Notes under the pieces: model-generated
Told to the model about the DNA's origin: nothing
Database searches by the model: none
The model's input: the letters and a program-made list of their open reading frames with translations, nothing else
Source of the DNA: Oscillospiraceae bacterium
GTDB taxonomy: Bacteria > Bacillota > Clostridia > Oscillospirales > Oscillospiraceae
DNA length: 37,090 nucleotides
Reading direction: 5' to 3'
Assembly: GCA_916988195.3 (NCBI GenBank)
Contig: CAKASQ030000023.1
Location: 1 to 37,090 of the forward strand
Made by a program: the position numbers and the translations under genes
Part shown: positions 14,694 to 23,413 of the stretch, piece by piece
Layout: the number at the start of each line of letters is the position of its first letter
How positions within the stretch are numbered: the stretch's first letter is position 1

Positions 14694-15083
14694 ATGTTAG
14701 ACGAAAGAGATTTACAGGCTATTGCACAGCTGATCGATTCCAAGCTTCAGGAATCCGAGCAGCGAACAGTACAGCTGATCGATTCCAAGCTTCAGGAATC
14801 TGAGCAGCGGACAGCACAGCTGATCGATTCCAAGCTCAAAGAATCCGAGCAAAGAACCATGGGGGCTATCAAGGAATCTGAACAGCGCACCATGCAAGGC
14901 GCGGCGACGTTGATGGAGTCCTACTTCGAGCCGAAGTTCCAGCTGCTCGCCGAAGGCATTCAGAGCTTGCAGGAAACGCAGATTCCGAGAGAGCGGTTTG
15001 AAAATTTGGAGGAAGAGGTCGCGTTCCTGCACACCATCGTTCGTCAACACAGCCGTGAAATCGAGAAGCTGAAGCACGCGTAA
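14694..15083 (+). CDS. Small coiled-coil protein with tandem 15-residue repeats
   Basis: A 129-residue, charged, entirely helical protein. Residues 11-55 are three nearly identical copies of a 15-residue unit (AQLIDSKLQESEQRT), followed by a shortened fourth (MGAIKESEQRTM). The rest, ESYFEPKFQLLAEGIQSL and then FENLEEEVAFLHTIVRQHSR, is a leucine-spaced coiled coil. Comparable small proteins with MxxxFxxKxxLLxEG and LxxRVxxLExxV helices are common in gut Clostridia and have no assigned function. No signal peptide or membrane segment is present, so it is cytoplasmic. It stands alone between its own consensus promoter and its own terminator, implying steady expression. Confidence 0.85.
   Translation: MLDERDLQAIAQLIDSKLQESEQRTVQLIDSKLQESEQRTAQLIDSKLKESEQRTMGAIKESEQRTMQGAATLMESYFEPKFQLLAEGIQSLQETQIPRERFENLEEEVAFLHTIVRQHSREIEKLKHA
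14724..14894 (+). repeat. Tandem 45-bp coding repeats, 3.8 copies
   Basis: Three 45-base units (14724-14768, 14769-14813, 14814-14858) are almost identical at DNA level, sharing CAGCTGATCGATTCCAAGCT, and a partial fourth unit follows. In-phase slippage could change copy number by whole 15-residue steps. Confidence 0.9.
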
Positions 15084-15097
15084 CATAAAAACAGCAC

Positions 15098-15137
15098 AGA
15101 GGCTGTAGCGAAAAGGACATCGCTACAGTCTCTTTTT
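15098..15137 (+). terminator. Terminator of the coiled-coil gene
   Basis: A 13-bp stem with one G-T pair (15098-15110 with 15121-15133) and a 10-base loop, followed by TTTT, 15 bases after the stop codon. Confidence 0.88.
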
Positions 15138-15227
15138 GCGCGCGCGGCAAAATCGGTTCTTTTCATTTTGCACTGGATGCAGTATAATAAATTTGTATAA
15201 CTATTTCAAACGCGGGGAGGGACGGGC

Positions 15228-16565
15228 TTGATTCCGGAACAGTTTACATTGCGGATGCGGCGGCTGTTGGGAGAAGATTACGACGCATTCGCCGCGAGCT
15301 TTTCCCGGCCCCGCGCGGTCGGTCTGCGGCTGAATCCCCTGAAGGGGACTTCCCTTCCCGATCTGTCCGCGTTTTCGCTTACGCCTGTCCCTTGGGAGCC
15401 CTGCGGGTATTATTATGACCCGGAAACGAGGCCGGGGAAATCCGCGTATCATGAGGCGGGGCTTTACTATTTGCAGGAGGCCAGCGCGATGGCGCCCGCA
15501 GCTTTGCTTGACCCGAAGCCGGGTGAACGGGTGCTCGATCTGTGCGCCGCGCCGGGCGGAAAATCCACGCAGCTGGCGGGGAAAATGCAGGGGCGCGGAC
15601 TTCTTGTCTGCAACGAGATAAACTCCAAGCGCGCGAAAATTCTCGCGTCCAATATTGAGCGCCTCGGCATCGCGAACGCGCTGGTTCTGAATGAGCACCC
15701 GCAGCGGCTGGAGGCGCGGTTCTGGGGCTTTTTCGATAAGATTCTCGTGGACGCACCCTGCTCCGGCGAGGGCATGTTCCGAAAGGAGGAGGCCGCCGTC
15801 ACGGACTGGTCGGAAGAAACGGTCTTCATGTGCGCGCGGCGGCAGGCGGAAATTCTGCATTCCGCATCTGTCATGCTCCGCCCGGGAGGTAGGCTCGTCT
15901 ACTCCACCTGTACGTTCTCCCCGGAGGAAAACGAGGGAAGCGTCAGCGAATTTTTAAAGACGCATCCGGACTTTTCGATTGAAGCGGTCGACGCGCCGTG
16001 GTTCTCGCCCGGGAGACCTGACTGGATCGAATGTCCCGCACCGGGTTTAGAGAAAACGTTCCGCCTCTGGCCGCACAGGCTCCTTGGCGAGGGGCACTAC
16101 TGCGCAGTCCTGCGCAAAGCGGGAAACGGAGACGGCGCGGAGCTCCCACTGGAACCTGCCGCAAAGCTTCCCAAAGAGCTGGCGGATTTCTGCCGGGAAA
16201 CGGGCGCGGCCATACCGGAGGGAAAGCCCATCTTATTTGGCCAGACGGTCTATCTCGCGCCGAACGAGCTTCCAAGTCTCAAGGGACTGCACGTCCTGCG
16301 CGCGGGTCTGGAGCTCGGCGAGGTGCGCAAGAACCGGCTGGAACCCGCGCACGCGTGGGCGCTGTGGCAAAAAAGCCTCCCGAATGCCGTGTCGTTCACG
16401 GAGTCGAGCGAGGAGATCCGCCGCTATCTCGCGGGGGACGTTCTGCCGTGCGGTGAAAAGGGCTGGACGCTGGTGCAGGTCGATGGCCTTAGTCTCGGCT
16501 GGGCAAAGGGCGACGGCCGGGTTCTCAAAAATCACTATCCCAAGGCGCTTCGGCGCGCGACATAA
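15228..16565 (+). CDS. RsmF/RsmB-type rRNA cytosine-C5 methyltransferase
   Basis: A 445-residue class I SAM-dependent RNA methyltransferase of the NOL1/NOP2/Sun group. The SAM loop LDLCAAPGGKS is at 104-114. The two cysteines of the family are Cys178 in DAPCSGEGM (product release) and Cys228 in STCTFSPEENE (nucleophile). The C-terminal third resembles the accessory domain of YebU/RsmF and ends in WAKGDGRVLKNHYPKALRR. The start is TTG at 15228, preceded by GGGGAGGG; there is no better ATG. It methylates cytosine C5, probably in 16S rRNA, but the exact position cannot be told. walR begins 15 bases after its stop, so read-through into the Wal operon is likely. A TATAAT at 15183-15188 may be its -10 element. 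Confidence 0.92.
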   Translation: MIPEQFTLRMRRLLGEDYDAFAASFSRPRAVGLRLNPLKGTSLPDLSAFSLTPVPWEPCGYYYDPETRPGKSAYHEAGLYYLQEASAMAPAALLDPKPGERVLDLCAAPGGKSTQLAGKMQGRGLLVCNEINSKRAKILASNIERLGIANALVLNEHPQRLEARFWGFFDKILVDAPCSGEGMFRKEEAAVTDWSEETVFMCARRQAEILHSASVMLRPGGRLVYSTCTFSPEENEGSVSEFLKTHPDFSIEAVDAPWFSPGRPDWIECPAPGLEKTFRLWPHRLLGEGHYCAVLRKAGNGDGAELPLEPAAKLPKELADFCRETGAAIPEGKPILFGQTVYLAPNELPSLKGLHVLRAGLELGEVRKNRLEPAHAWALWQKSLPNAVSFTESSEEIRRYLAGDVLPCGEKGWTLVQVDGLSLGWAKGDGRVLKNHYPKALRRAT

Positions 16566-16580
16566 AAGGAGGAAGGCTCC

Positions 16581-17282
16581 ATGGAAGAGAAAAAACGCAT
16601 CCTGATCGTCGAAGACGAACGGGCGATCGTGGAAATTCTGAAATTCAACCTCATGCGCGAGGGCTATGATACGCTCGAGGCGCTTGACGGCGAGCTCGGG
16701 CTCGAGCTGGCGCGCACGAAGGACCCCGATTTAATCCTGCTCGACGTGATGCTCCCCAAGATGAACGGCTTTGAAATCTGCCAGAATTTAAGAGACGCGG
16801 GAAGCACCGTCCCCATCATCATGCTCACCGCGCGCGAAGAGGAGACAGACAAGGTCTTCGGCCTCGAAGCGGGAGCTGACGATTATATGACAAAGCCCTT
16901 TTCCATGCGCGAGCTTATGGCGCGCGTGCGGGCGAACATCCGAAGAAGAAGCCTTGACCTGGACGCAAGAGCATCGGTCGGGACGCTTTTAAAGGCAGGC
17001 GAGCTCGTCATCGAGCCGTCGACGTTCTCCGTCACGAAAAACGGCGAGCCGGTCGACCTCACGCAGAAGGAATATGATCTGCTTTTGCATCTGCTGCGCG
17101 AACGCGGCAAGGTGTTCACGCGCGAGGACCTCATGCAGAAGGTCTGGAACTACGATTATTTTGGCGACATGCGGACCGTCGACGTGACCGTGCGCCGCCT
17201 GCGCGAAAAAATCGAGGCAGACCCCGGCAAGCCGCAGTATATTTTAACCAAGCGCGGCGCGGGCTATTACTTTGCGCCGTAA
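16581..17282 (+). CDS. walR: WalR-like OmpR/PhoB-family response regulator
   Basis: A 233-residue two-component regulator. The receiver domain has the acidic pair ED near residues 11-12, phospho-acceptor Asp55 (LILLDVMLP) and Lys105 (TKPF). The C-terminal winged helix (about 135-233) contains LTQKEYDLLLHLLRERGKVF, the recognition stretch RTVDVTVRRLREKIE, and ends GAGYYFAP. Gene order regulator, sensor kinase, YycH, YycI identifies it as the WalR (YycF) orthologue, which in Gram-positive bacteria controls cell-wall hydrolases and is often essential. GGAGG lies before the ATG. Confidence 0.9.
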   Translation: MEEKKRILIVEDERAIVEILKFNLMREGYDTLEALDGELGLELARTKDPDLILLDVMLPKMNGFEICQNLRDAGSTVPIIMLTAREEETDKVFGLEAGADDYMTKPFSMRELMARVRANIRRRSLDLDARASVGTLLKAGELVIEPSTFSVTKNGEPVDLTQKEYDLLLHLLRERGKVFTREDLMQKVWNYDYFGDMRTVDVTVRRLREKIEADPGKPQYILTKRGAGYYFAP

Positions 17283-17327
17283 AAGGCCGAAAACGCGCAT
17301 TTGAAAGATTGAGAGGAGGGCGGGACG

Positions 17328-19082
17328 ATGCGGTCTCTGCGCACGAAGCTGGTCATGATCATGGTCATTCTGATTCTGGCCCTGATGTGTGTGATCGGCG
17401 CGTTTTTGATCAACGGCGTCGGCAACTTCTATATTTCCCAGTTCTATGAGCAGATGGAGAAAACGTTCTCGCCCGATTTTATCGGACAGCTGCAAACCAT
17501 CCCCACACAGGAGCAAAGCGCGCCCGTGCGGATGAAAGAGCTCCTGATGGCGCAGGCCGGGCTCGGCATCGACATTGCGACGCGGAACGTCTATATCTTA
17601 GACGAAACCGGAAACGTCCTCGCAAGCTCCAACCAGGAGACGAACGTCTCCATGACGGCGAATTTGCTGACCGCGATGAACGGCGAGGTCGGGCAGGAGG
17701 GGTCGATCACGAGTTCCTATATGGATTTAGCGGTCCCGATCGTATCGACTAACGGCACATATATTGTCTATATTTTAGACAGCCGCGCCACGGTCGACGC
17801 GCTCACAGGAGAGCTCTTTTCGATCATCCTGAGCGCGCTTGGCCTCGGCCTTGTGATCTGCGTGGTCCTCTCCTTCCTTCTTGCCCAGATTCTGATTACG
17901 CCCATCCGCGCGCTCACGCTCGGCACGCGGCAGGTTGCGGCGGGCGATTTTTCCCAGCGCATTGAAGTCGAGGGGCAGGACGAGATCGGCGTCTTGACGC
18001 GGAACTTCAACCACATGGCAAAGGTTTTGCAGGACACCATCTCAGAAGCGGAAAACGAGCGCAACAAGCTCTCGACGCTCTTTCTTCACATGACGGACGG
18101 CGTGGTCGCCTTCTCGGCCTCGGGCAATCTCATTCACTGCAACCCCGCGGCGACGCAGATGCTGGCAAGGCCGCTTGACCCCACGACGACGTTCGACGAA
18201 TTATTCTCCGATCAGGCCGAGCTCGACACGCTCCTGACCTTAAAGCGCCCGCAATACTTAGAGGCGCAGAAGACGGCGGGCGACCGCGAGCTGGAGCTTT
18301 TCATGGCGCCGTTTTCGTCCGATCAGACCCAGGGCGGCGCGCTGGTCGTCATCCACGACGTGACCGAGCAGCGTAAAAGCGAGCAGTCGCGGCGTGAGTT
18401 TGTCGCGAACGTGTCGCACGAGCTGCGGACGCCGCTTACCAACATCAAATCCTACGCCGAGACGATTGTCTCCGCGGGCGACGAGCTTCCCCGCGAGCTT
18501 CACGATAATTTCATGGGCGTTATCATCAACGAAGCCGACCGCATGACCCGCATCGTGCAGGACCTTCTGACGCTCAGCAAGATCGACTACGGCAAGATGG
18601 AGATGAACATCTCCCGGTTCTCGTTCGCGAAGGCCATCTCGAATGTCTACGAGGCCGCAAAGCTCAACGCCGAGCAGAACCACCACCACAAAATTAGCTT
18701 CCACTGCGAAGACGACATCCCGGACGTCATGGGCGACCGCGAGCGCATCGAGCAGGTGGTCATGAACATCGTCTCAAACGCCATCAAATATACCCCCGAC
18801 GGCGGCAAAATCGAAATTTACGCGGGCTCCAGCGGAAAATCCGTCTTCGTCCGCGTGACGGATAACGGCATCGGCATTCCCGAAAAGGATTTGCCGCGCC
18901 TGTTTGAGCGGTTCTACCGCGTCGATAAAGCCAGGAGCCGCGAGTCGGGCGGCACAGGTCTTGGCCTTTCGATTGCCCGCGAGATTCTCTCGCAGCACAA
19001 GGGCGAGATCAAAATCGACTCCGTCTACGGCGAGGGAACCGACGTGCGCATCACCCTCCCCGCCGCCCCGCCCGAGAAGTAG
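17328..19082 (+). CDS. walK: WalK-like membrane sensor histidine kinase
   Basis: A 584-residue kinase. Transmembrane helix one is at about 8-29 and helix two at about 163-190, with an extracellular sensor domain of about 135 residues between them. A HAMP linker (191-243) and a PAS domain (about 247-345, HMTDGVVAFSASGNLIHCNP) follow. The HisKA box FVANVSHELRTPLTNIKSYA has phospho-acceptor His364. The ATPase domain shows NIVSNAIKYTPDGG, DNGIGIPEKDLPRLFERFYR and GGTGLGLSIA. This is the domain order of WalK (YycG). It phosphorylates WalR at Asp55. No terminator follows; instead two copies of the interspersed repeat separate it from yycH. Confidence 0.93.
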   Translation: MRSLRTKLVMIMVILILALMCVIGAFLINGVGNFYISQFYEQMEKTFSPDFIGQLQTIPTQEQSAPVRMKELLMAQAGLGIDIATRNVYILDETGNVLASSNQETNVSMTANLLTAMNGEVGQEGSITSSYMDLAVPIVSTNGTYIVYILDSRATVDALTGELFSIILSALGLGLVICVVLSFLLAQILITPIRALTLGTRQVAAGDFSQRIEVEGQDEIGVLTRNFNHMAKVLQDTISEAENERNKLSTLFLHMTDGVVAFSASGNLIHCNPAATQMLARPLDPTTTFDELFSDQAELDTLLTLKRPQYLEAQKTAGDRELELFMAPFSSDQTQGGALVVIHDVTEQRKSEQSRREFVANVSHELRTPLTNIKSYAETIVSAGDELPRELHDNFMGVIINEADRMTRIVQDLLTLSKIDYGKMEMNISRFSFAKAISNVYEAAKLNAEQNHHHKISFHCEDDIPDVMGDRERIEQVVMNIVSNAIKYTPDGGKIEIYAGSSGKSVFVRVTDNGIGIPEKDLPRLFERFYRVDKARSRESGGTGLGLSIAREILSQHKGEIKIDSVYGEGTDVRITLPAAPPEK

Positions 19083-19148
19083 TTTTGCGTTTTTCGCGAC
19101 GCACAAATACTGCATGCGATCGATTTACACGACGCACAAACACCCATT

Positions 19149-19258
19149 GCGTAGGGGGCGATGCCTACATCGCCCCGGCAGGACGGACCGATTTTATGGT
19201 AATCCTCGACGAATTCGGAACTTTCCAACGGGCCGATGTGGGCATCGGCCCCTACGCA
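19149..19258. repeat. Interspersed two-hairpin repeat, copy 5 (inside the wal operon)
   Basis: Left palindrome GGGGCGATG-CCTA-CATCGCCCC, spacer with ATTTTATGG and CGACGAATTCG, right palindrome GGGCCGATG-TGGG-CATCGGCCC. The left and right stems differ, yet each is self-complementary. Confidence 0.92.
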
Positions 19259-19282
19259 TAACCGGGAAATCTCCAAAAAATC

Positions 19283-19389
19283 CGTAGGGGTGGACGCGGC
19301 TTTCCGCCCTTGGGTATCAACGAATTCGCCGATGGGTTTCGTGTTTCGGGCAATTCTTCGGCGGGCGGACAGAGGCGTCCGCCCCTACG
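19283..19389. repeat. Interspersed two-hairpin repeat, copy 6 (inverted spacer)
   Basis: Left palindrome degenerate (GGGTGGACGCGGCTTTCCGCCC), spacer in the opposite orientation (CGAATTCGCCGATGGGTTTC), right palindrome GGGCGGACAGAGGCGTCCGCCC then CTACG. It ends 47 bases before the yycH start codon. Copies 5 and 6 account for most of the 354-base gap between walK and yycH; no gene is seen there. Confidence 0.88.
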
Positions 19390-19436
19390 AGCACCATCGA
19401 AACAGTTCACGTATTATCCGAGAAAGGAGGCAAACC

Positions 19437-20714
19437 ATGCGCAAAAATCCCTGGGTCGAGCGCGCAAAGAACGTGCTCATTGCGCTGCTGGCGGTCATTT
19501 TGCTGGCGCTGACGGTGCTGGCGCTGCCGGTCAAGACGGTGACCGATACGCCGTGGCTGGCGGCTCTTGTGCGTCCGTTTGCCTCGCTGATGGGCATTTC
19601 GCAGGGCGATCTGACCGATACGCCGATGGCGGACGCAGGAAGCGTCACGGGCGCGGCCCAGCCGGTTTCCGTTTCCGTGCGAAACCCCGCCGGGCGGACG
19701 AGCTTTCAGTATTCGTTCTCCACACTGGACACGTCGTTTGAGCAGTTCGGCGCAGCACTCGGGCAGGCACTGGAGACCGCGCAGGAGACGGAACGGACAA
19801 GCGCGCTTCGCGTGCAGGAGGCGCTCGGGAAAACCTCGGTCGCGTTCTGCTATCCGGGCGAAATTTCATCGAAGCTCGCGGCCTCGTGGCTGCATGTGGA
19901 CACCGATCTGGACACGCAGAGCCGCTGGTTCATTCTGGCCGGGGACGGCGTGTATGTGACGCTCTATCTTGTCGGCGAGGAGCTTTTCTCCTGCCAGACG
20001 CAGATGCGCGCAGAAAGCCTCGAGCAGCTGCTGCAAAGCTGCACGCCGGACGGAAGCTTCTTCGCCTTTGAAGACGCGCAGTCCCGCTTCGACACGCTTG
20101 CGCCCTTGAGCCTGCTTCCCGGGCAGACGCCCGCCATTCACGAGGCCTCGGCGGCAAATCCCTGCGACGCGCGCTTTTCGGACGCGCTTGCCTCGAGCCT
20201 TGGCTTTAACCCCTACGGCGACGCGCGCTACACCGACGACGCGGGCAACACGACCTATACGGAAACCGGCTACGCCCTTTCCATCTCCGCTGCGGGCGAG
20301 CTCACGCTCCGCTCCGACGGGCAGGTCACGCGCTTTCGCGCCGCGTCGGGTGAGGAAGCCGACCTCGTTGAATGCGCGAGAAGCCTTCTTTCCACAATGA
20401 CGGCGGGCGCTTCCGGCGACGCGCGGCTGTATCTGACCGGGCTTCAAAAGGATGGTTCGGAAACGGTCTGCACGTTCGACTACTATTTAAGCGGCATTCC
20501 CGTCTACCCCTCTGGCGGCCACGGCGCGGAAATCCGCTTCTCGGGCGCGTCCATCGTGCAGGTGAGGCTCCTTCTGCGCACGTATACGCTCACGACCCAG
20601 ACCGTCTCCGTTCTCCCGCCCGCGCAGGCGGCGGCAATTTTGCCGGACGGCAGTGAGCTGGGGCTCATCTACAGCGATACCTCCTCCGGCGTGACGGCCG
20701 GATGGCGGTCGTAG
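19437..20714 (+). CDS. yycH: YycH-like regulator of the WalRK system
   Basis: A 425-residue membrane-anchored protein starting MRKNPWVERAKNVLIALLAV, with one N-terminal transmembrane helix (about 11-33) and a large extracellular part of mixed alpha/beta sequence. Position directly after walK and before a second protein of the same build fits YycH, which with YycI forms a membrane complex modulating WalK. Sequence similarity to Bacillus YycH is weak by eye, so the name rests largely on gene order. AAAGGAGG precedes the ATG at 19437; a longer frame starting at 19236 translates repeat copy 6 and is rejected. Confidence 0.75.
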   Translation: MRKNPWVERAKNVLIALLAVILLALTVLALPVKTVTDTPWLAALVRPFASLMGISQGDLTDTPMADAGSVTGAAQPVSVSVRNPAGRTSFQYSFSTLDTSFEQFGAALGQALETAQETERTSALRVQEALGKTSVAFCYPGEISSKLAASWLHVDTDLDTQSRWFILAGDGVYVTLYLVGEELFSCQTQMRAESLEQLLQSCTPDGSFFAFEDAQSRFDTLAPLSLLPGQTPAIHEASAANPCDARFSDALASSLGFNPYGDARYTDDAGNTTYTETGYALSISAAGELTLRSDGQVTRFRAASGEEADLVECARSLLSTMTAGASGDARLYLTGLQKDGSETVCTFDYYLSGIPVYPSGGHGAEIRFSGASIVQVRLLLRTYTLTTQTVSVLPPAQAAAILPDGSELGLIYSDTSSGVTAGWRS

Positions 20715-20727
20715 GGGAGGTGCCGTT

Positions 20728-21555
20728 ATGTCTGCTTCCAGGATCAAAAATCTGATTCTGCTCATTTTGCTGCTCGGCGTTCTGGGGCTTTTGCCCGCAG
20801 TTGTGCCGACGCAGGCGGCCAGAACGGGCGCGGAGCGAAACGTCCACGAAAAGCTCGAGGAGCTCTATTCCTCCTACGGTCTGACGCTGGACGCGTCGGG
20901 CCTTCCAAGCAGCCAGACGCTCTATGCCATCGAGATTGAAAATCCGGACGTGTCCAACGCCGCGCAGGCGCTTCTCGGCAGCAAATATACCGCCGGGGAA
21001 ACGGCCGCCCGGATGCTTGCAAGCTGCACCTCCGAGCTCGGCTCGATGCAGCTCAGCCGCGCCGGGGAGCTGACCGCAAGGCTGACTGGCGCAACGCAGG
21101 CGCACGATCTGGCGCGCGCGACGAGGCGCTATCTTCGCTCGATGGATTTTGCCGTTGCGTCCGTTTCAGAGCCGCTGCGCGAATCTGCCGGGGTCTACAG
21201 CGTGACGGCGGTGCAGAGCCTCTGCGGCGTGCCCGTTTTTGAAAGCGCGCTCACGTTCACCTACCGCAACAGCGCCCTTTCCCGCGTCGATGGGACGTTT
21301 TACCCGACGGGCGAGACAGTGCGCGTATCGGAAAGCGCGTGCATCTCCTGCGCGGACGCTCTGGTGTGCCTGCTTTCGAGCCGCGACAGCCTCGGCTGGG
21401 TGGGAAGTGAAATTCTTTCCTGCGAGCAGGGGTACGTTCACTCGGAAACGGCCTCGAGCGCGATGCGCTTTGTGCCGGTCTGGCGGATCGAAACGGACGC
21501 GGGCACGTTTCATGTCAGCGGTATTACGCGCGAGGTACGTCAGCTGGTGTCGTAA
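20728..21555 (+). CDS. yycI: YycI-like regulator of the WalRK system
   Basis: A 275-residue protein with one N-terminal transmembrane helix (IKNLILLILLLGVLGLLPAV) and an extracellular domain that ends in a YycI/PepSY-like stretch (VPVWRIETDAGTFHVSGITR, then EVRQLV). It begins 13 bases after yycH with GGGGAGG before the ATG. YycI and YycH act together at the outer face of the membrane to tune WalK. Assignment by architecture, terminal motif and position. Confidence 0.78.
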   Translation: MSASRIKNLILLILLLGVLGLLPAVVPTQAARTGAERNVHEKLEELYSSYGLTLDASGLPSSQTLYAIEIENPDVSNAAQALLGSKYTAGETAARMLASCTSELGSMQLSRAGELTARLTGATQAHDLARATRRYLRSMDFAVASVSEPLRESAGVYSVTAVQSLCGVPVFESALTFTYRNSALSRVDGTFYPTGETVRVSESACISCADALVCLLSSRDSLGWVGSEILSCEQGYVHSETASSAMRFVPVWRIETDAGTFHVSGITREVRQLVS

Positions 21556-21625
21556 GGGCGCGAACATCCGTGTCGAAATTCTTAAAAATTTATGAAGAAT
21601 TTTGTTCCAGAATTGTCATTTTTCC

Positions 21626-21654
21626 TTTACATTGCCGCGCGCCTGTGGTATTCT
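21626..21654 (+). promoter_or_regulatory. Promoter of murA
   Basis: TTTACA (21626-21631), 17 bases, TATTCT (21649-21654), about 95 bases before the murA start. murA therefore has its own promoter apart from any read-through from the wal operon. Confidence 0.65.
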
Positions 21655-21750
21655 TATGGGGTGCGCAAGTAAAATTTCCATGCAAATGGATGAATTGGCA
21701 TCGTAACTTCTGAGCTTTCAGGAAATACTTCCGATCGAGGGATTTGAACT

Positions 21751-23043
21751 TTGATTAAATATATCGTGCAGGGCGGAACCCGCCTGTCTGGTCATGTCAA
21801 TATTTCGGGTGCAAAGAACGCGGCGGTCGCGATTCTGCCCGCGAGCTTGCTGGTCGACGGCGTTTGCCGCATTGAAAATGTTCCGGATATCTCAGACGTC
21901 CGGCTGCTGCTTGAAATTTTAAGAAATATGGGCGCGAACATCCGCCGCTTCGGCCGGAACACGCTCGAGATCGACTGCTCGCACGTGCGCAACGCTACGG
22001 CACCCATCGATCTTGTGCGCCGCATCCGCGCTTCCTACTATCTCATCGGCGCAGAGCTCGGACGCTTTGGCCACGCGCGCGTCGCCATGCCCGGCGGCTG
22101 CAATTTCGGCGTGCGTCCCATCGACCAGCACATCAAGGGCTTTGAGGCGATGGGCGCGAGCGTCGAGCAGCTGGGCGGCTATGTCTGCGCAGATGCGCCC
22201 GATGGCGGCCTCCAGGGCGGCCATGTGTACCTTGACATTGTTTCCGTCGGCGCGACGATGAACATTCTGCTGGCTGCCGTTCTTTGCAGCGGCATGACGA
22301 TCATCGAAAACTGCGCGAAAGAGCCGCATATCGTTGACCTTGCGAACTTCCTGAACGCCATGGGCGCGAAGGTATCCGGCGCGGGAACCGATGTCATTAA
22401 GGTTCGCGGCGTTGGCCAGCTGAAGGGCGGCAATTACACGATCATTCCCGACCAGATCGAGGCCGGAACCTATATGGCTGCGGCGGCTGCCGTGGGCGGC
22501 GATGTGACGGTCGATAACGTCATTCCGAAGCACCTCGACTGCATCACCGCGAAGCTGCGCGAGATGGGCGCAAAGGTCACGGAGTACGACGACGCAATCC
22601 GGGTCGAAGCCGACCACCGGCTCCGCCGCTCGAATGTGAAGACCATGCCGTATCCGGGCTTTCCGACCGACATGCAGCCGCAGATCGCCGTGTGTATGGC
22701 GCTGGCCGAGGGGACAAGCCTTGTGACCGAGGGCATTTACGACAACCGTTTCCGCTACACCGCCGAGCTCAACCGCATGGGTGCGAGCATTCAGGTGGAA
22801 AGTAAGACGGCGGTCATTGACGGCGTGACGCAGCTGCACGGCTGCGAGGTGCGTGCGTGTGACCTTCGTGCGGGCGCGGCGATGGTGATTGCAGCGCTGT
22901 GCGCCGAGGGCACAACGACGATTGAGGACGCGCATTATATCGAGCGCGGCTATGAGGATATCATCGGCAAATTCTCCGCCATCGGCGGCAAAATCCGCCG
23001 CATCGAAACCTTCGAGGGCAATTCCCAGAGCGCGGCAGGTTAA
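21751..23043 (+). CDS. murA: UDP-N-acetylglucosamine 1-carboxyvinyltransferase
   Basis: A 430-residue enzyme of the EPSP-synthase fold that transfers enolpyruvate from PEP to UDP-GlcNAc, the first committed step of peptidoglycan synthesis. Lys22 of NISGAKNAA and the catalytic Cys117 in PGGCNFGVRPIDQH are present, so the enzyme should be fosfomycin-sensitive. Length is normal. The start is TTG, preceded by a GAGGG site; no alternative ATG fits. It follows the Wal genes, keeping wall synthesis beside its regulators, and ends at a strong terminator. Confidence 0.96.
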   Translation: MIKYIVQGGTRLSGHVNISGAKNAAVAILPASLLVDGVCRIENVPDISDVRLLLEILRNMGANIRRFGRNTLEIDCSHVRNATAPIDLVRRIRASYYLIGAELGRFGHARVAMPGGCNFGVRPIDQHIKGFEAMGASVEQLGGYVCADAPDGGLQGGHVYLDIVSVGATMNILLAAVLCSGMTIIENCAKEPHIVDLANFLNAMGAKVSGAGTDVIKVRGVGQLKGGNYTIIPDQIEAGTYMAAAAAVGGDVTVDNVIPKHLDCITAKLREMGAKVTEYDDAIRVEADHRLRRSNVKTMPYPGFPTDMQPQIAVCMALAEGTSLVTEGIYDNRFRYTAELNRMGASIQVESKTAVIDGVTQLHGCEVRACDLRAGAAMVIAALCAEGTTTIEDAHYIERGYEDIIGKFSAIGGKIRRIETFEGNSQSAAG

Positions 23044-23052
23044 TAGAAAAAG

Positions 23053-23089
23053 AAATCCCGTCAGCGAGCATGTCGCTGACGGGATTTTT
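23053..23089. terminator. Bidirectional terminator between murA and the Lar-like gene
   Basis: A perfect 15-bp stem (23053-23067 with 23073-23087), A-run on the left and T-run on the right, between convergent genes. Confidence 0.93.
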
Positions 23090-23105
23090 GTACGTATTGG
23101 GTTTC

Positions 23106-23327
23106 TTATTCGCCCGGATGGCTCGAGACGACCTTGCCGATGTTCCAGAGCGTGGCGGCGCGTTTGGCCGCGTCCAGCCGCTCGTCCGGCGTATGGTAAT
23201 CGACCTGCGCGGTGTGCGCGCCGCAGTCCATGCACGTCACATAGCAGCACCAGCCGTTTTCATCCTCCAGAATGCCGTCTCCGCCGCAGTGCGGGCAGAT
23301 CTGCAATTCGATATCCTTGAAATCCAT
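23106..23327 (-). CDS. Lar-like zinc-ribbon protein
   Basis: A 73-residue protein with CPHCGG near residue 11, then a CMDCGAHTA pair near 32, and a C-terminal helix AAKRAATLWN. This CPxCGG...CxxCGA...A..WN pattern is that of the Lar restriction-alleviation family, in which two CxxC pairs bind zinc. The phage and Rac-prophage founder protects DNA from type I restriction, but most bacterial members are uncharacterised; no restriction or phage gene is nearby, so the function is open. AGGAGAGG precedes the ATG. Confidence 0.8.
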   Translation of the reverse strand: MDFKDIELQICPHCGGDGILEDENGWCCYVTCMDCGAHTAQVDYHTPDERLDAAKRAATLWNIGKVVSSHPGE

Positions 23328-23413
23328 GTTGTAACCTCTCCTGTTTTCGTTCGCGCGAGGCGCGCGCCGTCGTTTTCCTGATTGTACCGCAAAGCGGCCT
23401 GCAAATCAAGCGT

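Noticed and set aside
19236-19436. An N-terminal extension of YycH
   Set aside because: The extension translates repeat copy 6; the ATG at 19437 has AAAGGAGG and begins a normal membrane anchor.
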